Of a stretch of 9,930 nt of DNA, positions 6,902-9,930 are shown one piece after another (position 1 is the first letter of the stretch; every line of letters starts with the position of its first letter). Source of the DNA: Bacillota bacterium. Lineage in GTDB: Bacteria > Bacillota > Clostridia > DSM-8532. The notes below the pieces were generated by a model. It saw nothing but the letters and a program-made list of their open reading frames with translations. It did not search any database and was not told the origin of the DNA. The translations under genes were made by a program, and so were the position numbers. The DNA lies in contig JAEXPO010000355.1 of NCBI GenBank assembly GCA_023446675.1, forward strand, positions 1-9,930. The letters are read 5' to 3'.

Positions 6902-8131
6902 TCATTTACGGGCGGCCAGGACCACATGGCTCCCTCTGGGCTTTACGCCGTCATACACCACTGTCATCTGAGAGAAACCGGCCTCCAGAAGTAATTTTTC
7001 CTGCCGCTCCACGGTCAGAGGAATATCAATATGGTAATACCCGTTATGAACCTTTTCGCCCACATTCTTAATTATTCTCTCATAGCGCTGCCGGTACTGC
7101 TCCATCATGAACTTATCCACGATAAAGTCCGATTCAATATAAAGCCCACCGGGCTTTAAGGCCTCCAGAATATTTTTGTAAATACCCGCTTTTACCTCCT
7201 CCGTAAAATGATGCATGGTAAAGCTGGAAAACACAAAGTCATAGGTTTCTTTGGGAAACTCCCAATTAAGATAGGAGGCATTGACCGTGTGGATCTGACT
7301 CTTTTTATCAGGGTATTTCTCCTTCAGCTTATCCAGCATTTTTTCCGACATGTCCACGCAGGTCGCACTAAGCTGTGGTGCCCGTTCAAACATAAACTCC
7401 AGCTCCATGCCCGTGCCGCTGCCAAGATCAAGAAGAGAAAGCTCCTCCCTGGTTTCGGGAAGCGGACTGACCCCCAGCCGGTAAGCCTCCCTGTCGCAGA
7501 CATTATTCAGCATGTGGGAATCATAGCCCTCTGCACGGGCATTGAAGAACCCTGACATTTCCTCCGCTTCAACGCTGCTGCTCCACATGGGATCACCAAG
7601 ATATTCAATGGGATACATGCGGTAATAGTGAAACTCCGTGAGCTTGCCGTCATAAGGAAGGAGCCGGGTGTCTCCGTAAACAAACCCCATTTTTTCAATT
7701 ATCCGTACGGATGCCGCATTATCGGGCTTCACAATGGCTGAAAGGCTGTCCAGGCCCTGGTCTTCAAAGGCGTACCAAATAAGGGCCCTGGCGGCCTCGG
7801 TGGCATAGCCGGCTCCCTGATACGGGTCGGCTATACCGTAGAGTATCTCAATTTCATCATTCAGCTCAGCCTTTGGGGCATAGCCCATAAGGCCGATTAA
7901 GCGCTTGTCGGACTTTCGTTCAATGGCAAAAACACGGATGGATTTGTTTTTCCGGCACCTTTCGTTAATCCAGTCAATCCAGCCTGCAGCCCTCTCCTCG
8001 TTTTCAAGCGCCATATCGGACAACCAGTGTGCCATAATGGGCTGGCGGCTGTTTTCGGAGGCCTTAGCCGCATCCTCCCGTGTAAAGGGCCTTAAAACAA
8101 GTCTTTGAGATTCAATGGTTGACATGCACAT
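6902..8131 (-). CDS. Fused GNAT acetyltransferase and SAM-dependent methyltransferase
   Basis: A 409-residue two-domain cytoplasmic protein. Residues about 5-175 form a RimJ/RimL-type acetyltransferase: opening ESQRLVLRPFTRED, the acetyl-CoA loop YQGAGYATEA (104-113) and KPDNAASVRIIEKMGF (135-150). Residues about 187-409 form a class I methyltransferase: motif I LLDLGSGTG (233-241), acidic CVDMS (Asp260) for the SAM ribose, DFVFSSFTMHHF (298-309) and LKPGGLYIESDF (326-336). Both sites appear complete, with a short linker YLGDPMWSSSVEAEEM. The frame is continuous, so this is a true fusion in this sequence and not two adjacent genes. The start at 8131 follows GGAGG (8145-8141) by 9 nt; a Met at 8125 is possible. 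The free-standing methyltransferase form is, from memory, common in clostridia. The substrate is unknown. Confidence 0.93.
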   Translation of the reverse strand: MCMSTIESQRLVLRPFTREDAAKASENSRQPIMAHWLSDMALENEERAAGWIDWINERCRKNKSIRVFAIERKSDKRLIGLMGYAPKAELNDEIEILYGIADPYQGAGYATEAARALIWYAFEDQGLDSLSAIVKPDNAASVRIIEKMGFVYGDTRLLPYDGKLTEFHYYRMYPIEYLGDPMWSSSVEAEEMSGFFNARAEGYDSHMLNNVCDREAYRLGVSPLPETREELSLLDLGSGTGMELEFMFERAPQLSATCVDMSEKMLDKLKEKYPDKKSQIHTVNASYLNWEFPKETYDFVFSSFTMHHFTEEVKAGIYKNILEALKPGGLYIESDFIVDKFMMEQYRQRYERIIKNVGEKVHNGYYHIDIPLTVERQEKLLLEAGFSQMTVVYDGVKPRGSHVVLAARK

Positions 8132-8204
8132 TTATATATACCTCCAATTCGTTCGGTTATGAAAGCTCCAAGTCCCTTAAAATAGGACCTAATCGCTTTT
8201 CTCC

Positions 8205-8226
8205 ATTGTATTTTTACTTTTACAAT
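8205..8226. repeat. Inverted repeat ATTGTA-N10-TACAAT upstream of the fusion gene
   Basis: Perfect 6-bp arms at 8205-8210 and 8221-8226 with a 10-bp spacer give a 22-bp operator-like dyad 74-95 bp before the fusion gene start. The leftward TACAAT could alternatively act as a -10 box, but no good -35 accompanies it. The region is AT-rich, so chance is possible. Confidence 0.3.
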
Positions 8227-8251
8227 TTATTCCATATTTCTGTTCGGACAT

Positions 8252-8301
8252 AAAAAAGCACCCTGCCCAAGTCTATAAAATATAAGACACGGAGCACGGT
8301 G
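8252..8301 (-). terminator. Intrinsic terminator with T6 tail, upstream of the fusion gene
   Basis: Reading leftward, CACC (8301-8298) pairs with GGTG (8262-8259), GC (8295-8294) with GC (8266-8265), CC (8292-8291) with GG (8268-8267), and GTCTtATA (8288-8281) with TATAGAC (8277-8271) around a 3-nt loop. The stem is followed by CTTTTTT (8258-8252). It ends about 120 bp before the fusion gene start codon, as expected for a leader attenuator. Confidence 0.6.
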
Positions 8302-8327
8302 AAAATCCAACGGGTAAAAACCCAAGG

Positions 8328-8369
8328 CTATTCTATGTACAGTTTTACCGCTCCGCTTGATTTTCTCAT
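8328..8369 (-). CDS. Possible 13-residue leader peptide within the structured leader
   Basis: ATG at 8369 opens a frame reading MRKSSGAVKLYIE and stops at TAG 8330-8328. The 5' arm of the proposed antiterminator (8355-8343) lies inside this frame, so a ribosome here would affect the downstream fold. There is no good ribosome site (GGACAG is about 11 nt upstream), so translation is doubtful. A five-codon frame MPASA at 8504-8487 has a better site (GAGG, 7 nt upstream). Confidence 0.2.
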   Translation of the reverse strand: MRKSSGAVKLYIE

Positions 8370-8561
8370 GCAACAAGACACTGTCCGAAGCTTTTCGAAC
8401 AGTAAACCAGGGCCTTGCAAAAGGCCTCACGGTATCCTGATTGCATTTGCCGTCATTCACACAAGTGAAGGACGATTCAATGAAATTCAAGCGCTAGCAG
8501 GCATATAGTAACCTCACAATACCTTATTTGTCCGAAGGGAACAGGATAATGATTCCAGCCT

Positions 8562-8590
8562 ATTTTATCCCCTGCCCCAATAAAAGTAAA
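8562..8590 (-). promoter_or_regulatory. Candidate leftward promoter for the structured leader
   Basis: Reading leftward, TTTACT (8590-8585), a 17-bp spacer and TAAAAT (8567-8562) match the sigma-A consensus at 4 of 6 and 5 of 6 positions. Transcription would start near 8555 and reach the T6 terminator after about 300 nt. Confidence 0.45.
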
Positions 8591-8682
8591 GTCTTAAGAG
8601 GTGGACAGTTTGTCTCTGAAGCAAAGTGGAACTGCTCTGCTCCTCAGCCGCACCCTCTCCATTGGTTAGCGCCTGAAGCCTT

Positions 8683-8710
8683 TTGCAAGGTAAAGCAATT
8701 TATTTATAGT
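8683..8710 (+). promoter_or_regulatory. Candidate promoter of the sialidase-like gene
   Basis: TTGCAA (8683-8688), a 16-bp spacer and TATAGT (8705-8710) match consensus at 4 of 6 and 5 of 6. It would give a 5' leader of about 75 nt. It is the best hexamer pair I found in the region; prediction only. Confidence 0.4.
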
Positions 8711-8793
8711 TAGCTATGAAAAAGGTTGATATACTGGGGATCAAGAAAGCCTTAAGCGCATATAAAGGGCCATCAATCAAAGGAGACATGCGA

Positions 8794-9930
8794 ATGTTTA
8801 TTACGGAGCCATCCCAGCTTAAAAAATTTCACTCTGAAAACCGTGTTTGGCAAGGCATTCCCGGAATTGAGCGCACAAAAGGCGGACGTTTGTTTTCCAC
8901 CTTTTACAGCGGAGGAATAAAGGAGCAATTAGGAAATTACTGCCTGCTTTTACAAAGCGATGACGACGGAATAACCTGGAGCGAGCCTGTTGCAGCAGTC
9001 TATAAGGACGAATTCAACCGGTGCTACGACCCCTGCCTTTGGCTGGATCCTTTAAAGCGCCTTTGGTTCATCTGGGCTGTTATGCCCGAATATGGGGTTT
9101 GGGCGGTGCTCTGCGAAAATCCCGATTCACCTTGCCTTAAGTGGAGCGAACCCTTTCGTATTGGGCAGGATGTGATGATGAACAAGCCCACGGTGCTTTC
9201 CACCGGAGAGTGGCTCTTTCCCATTGCGGTATGGGCATCCAGTGTTATGGTCATTCGGGGAGTAAGCTCTAAGGATGAGCAAAGGCTGGCCTTCGCCTAT
9301 AAAACCAACGACAACGGCAAAAGCTTTACACAGCTGGGCGGGGTCGACATGCCGGAAAGAAGCTTTGACGAGCACATGATTCTGGAGCTTAAGGACGGAA
9401 GCCTTATGATGCTTGTGAGAACCAAATACGGCATAGGTAAAAGCTATTCCTACGACGGCGGACACACCTGGACGCCAGGGGTGGACAGCGGTATAAAAGG
9501 CCCCTGCTCCCGCTTTTATATAAGCCGCCTTTCTTCGGGCAGGATACTTCTTATAAATCATCACCGCTTTACAGGACGGAGCCATCTTACCGCCTTTCTT
9601 TCTGATGATGAATGCCAGACCTGGAAGGGAGGCCTACTGCTGGATGAACGAAGCCAGATCTCCTATCCGGATGCTACAGAAGGAGACAACGGCTTTATCT
9701 ACATAACCTACGATCACGAAAGAGGCTGCTTTTTAAAGGATCTTCAATCCGCCCTCAGCTGTGACAGAGCAATTGTCATGGCTAAAATTACGGAAGAGGA
9801 TATACTGGCAGGCAGCCTTGTAACTGAAGGAAGCCGCCTGAAGGGCATTATCAGCAGGCTTGGCCAATACAAGGGCGAGGACCCCAATCCCTACGGCGAG
9901 CTAAGCTATTATACCCATGAAGGCTACATC
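8794..9930 (+). CDS. Sialidase-fold (BNR/Asp-box) glycosidase-like protein, 3' end beyond window
   Basis: An open frame of 379 codons running off the window without a stop. It belongs to the sialidase-like BNR_2 group of six-bladed beta-propellers. Asp-box turns are visible at residues 55-62 (SDDDGITW), 171-178 (TNDNGKSF), 219-226 (SYDGGHTW) and 270-277 (SDDECQTW, degenerate). Family blocks include GIPGIERTKGGRLF, MMNKPTVLSTGEWLFP and YPDATEGDNGFIYITYDHER. There is no signal peptide, so it probably acts in the cytoplasm on imported sugars. The true GH33 Arg-Ile-Pro motif is replaced by GIP, so sialic acid need not be the substrate. AAAGGAG (8779-8785) lies 8 nt before ATG 8794; the in-frame ATG 8788 is too close. 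About 260 bp lie upstream of a link to the fusion gene's leader, from which it diverges. Confidence 0.9.
   Translation, partial: MFITEPSQLKKFHSENRVWQGIPGIERTKGGRLFSTFYSGGIKEQLGNYCLLLQSDDDGITWSEPVAAVYKDEFNRCYDPCLWLDPLKRLWFIWAVMPEYGVWAVLCENPDSPCLKWSEPFRIGQDVMMNKPTVLSTGEWLFPIAVWASSVMVIRGVSSKDEQRLAFAYKTNDNGKSFTQLGGVDMPERSFDEHMILELKDGSLMMLVRTKYGIGKSYSYDGGHTWTPGVDSGIKGPCSRFYISRLSSGRILLINHHRFTGRSHLTAFLSDDECQTWKGGLLLDERSQISYPDATEGDNGFIYITYDHERGCFLKDLQSALSCDRAIVMAKITEEDILAGSLVTEGSRLKGIISRLGQYKGEDPNPYGELSYYTHEGYI

Larger units (their letters stand above)
8252..8555 (-). ncRNA. Candidate structured leader RNA (attenuator or riboswitch-like) of the GNAT-methyltransferase operon
   Basis: The leftward transcript predicted from about 8555 folds in an ordered way. 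TATCCTG (8548-8542) pairs with CAGGATA (8439-8433), closing a domain of about 100 nt that contains hairpin 8474-8451 (10-bp arms, one mismatch). Next come hairpins 8426-8411 (GGCCTT/AAGGCC) and 8403-8380 (10-bp arms). In the latter the one imperfect pair is G-U on this strand but C-A on the other, favouring leftward transcription. Finally CGGAGCGGTAAAA (8355-8343) pairs with TTTTcACCgtGCTCCG (8305-8290), enclosing hairpin GGGT/ACCC (8323-8312). That last helix uses the same 8301-8290 segment as the terminator's 5' arm, so the two exclude each other. I do not recognise any known riboswitch core. It could instead be a free small RNA. Folding was by eye. Confidence 0.5.
8146..8793. other. 648-bp intergenic region between divergent genes
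   Basis: This stretch lies between the leftward acetyltransferase-methyltransferase gene and the rightward sialidase-like gene. Short frames exist at 8227-8490 (-), 8299-8508 (+) and 8528-8713 (+), but none has a ribosome site or recognisable sequence. About 8250-8590 holds the structured leader described separately. In about 8600-8680 I see only a small GACA-GTT-TGTC hairpin and nothing recognisable. About 8683-8793 holds the promoter and 5' leader of the sialidase-like gene. Confidence 0.7.

Noticed and set aside
8290..8315. GGTGAAAATCC resembles part of a cobalamin riboswitch on the + strand
   Set aside because: The rest of the B12-box consensus is missing and the downstream gene on that strand has no B12 link.
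8227..8490. 87-residue leftward frame in the structured leader
   Set aside because: It starts at a TTG with no ribosome site, its residue composition is not protein-like and it resembles nothing I know. Promoter, hairpins and terminator explain the region better.
8620..8645. AAAGTGGAACTGCTC resembles the T-box antiterminator motif
   Set aside because: The core is imperfect, there is no terminator pairing before the gene, and the downstream gene is not an amino-acid or tRNA-synthetase gene.
8674..8690. Possible CcpA cre site and a distant inverted copy of GCCTTTTGCAAGG
   Set aside because: The cre match lacks the central CG. The inverted copy at 8414-8426 is explained partly because each copy is itself palindromic.
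8299..8713. Rightward frames at 8299-8508 and 8528-8713
   Set aside because: No ribosome sites, no recognisable domains, and they run against the strand favoured by the RNA signals.

Overview
The window looks like chromosomal DNA of a low-to-medium GC Bacillota (Firmicutes), most likely a clostridial relative. Evidence: purine-rich AGGAGG-type ribosome binding sites, a consensus sigma-A promoter, U-tailed hairpin terminators, lipoprotein signal peptides, and a CUT1 sugar ABC transporter beside a YesM-type sensor kinase. No tRNA, rRNA, CRISPR array or complete insertion sequence was seen. The species call is inference.

Region 1 (1-4102) is a carbohydrate uptake and sensing locus. A solute-binding lipoprotein gene and a membrane permease gene (cut by the window edge) run leftward, separated by a hairpin that probably lowers permease expression relative to the binding protein. 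A membrane sensor histidine kinase gene runs rightward from the shared 227-bp intergenic region. That region carries two 11-bp direct repeats exactly 30 bp apart, upstream of the transporter promoter. They are a good candidate site for the kinase's partner regulator, which is not encoded in the window.

Region 2 (4240-6297) is a rightward three-gene operon. It has a perfect TTGACA-17-TATAAT promoter inside an imperfect AT-rich palindrome, then a 65-aa XRE regulator, a four-helix membrane protein whose start overlaps the XRE stop, and a secreted lipoprotein of the erythromycin-esterase family.

Region 3 (6401-8590) runs leftward. A GNAT acetyltransferase fused to a SAM-dependent methyltransferase (409 aa) is followed by a second, free-standing GNAT gene. 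Upstream of the fusion lies a stretch of about 400 bp with no convincing protein gene. It contains a plausible leftward promoter, at least four hairpins, a helix closing a domain of about 100 nt, and two mutually exclusive pairings of one segment, one of which makes a terminator with a T6 tail. I read this as an undescribed attenuator or riboswitch-like leader for the acetyltransferase-methyltransferase operon, or less likely an independent small RNA. It is the most interesting item in the window.

Region 4 (8700-9930) is a rightward gene for a cytoplasmic sialidase-fold (BNR/Asp-box) protein, open at the window's end. It probably belongs to carbohydrate metabolism, like region 1.
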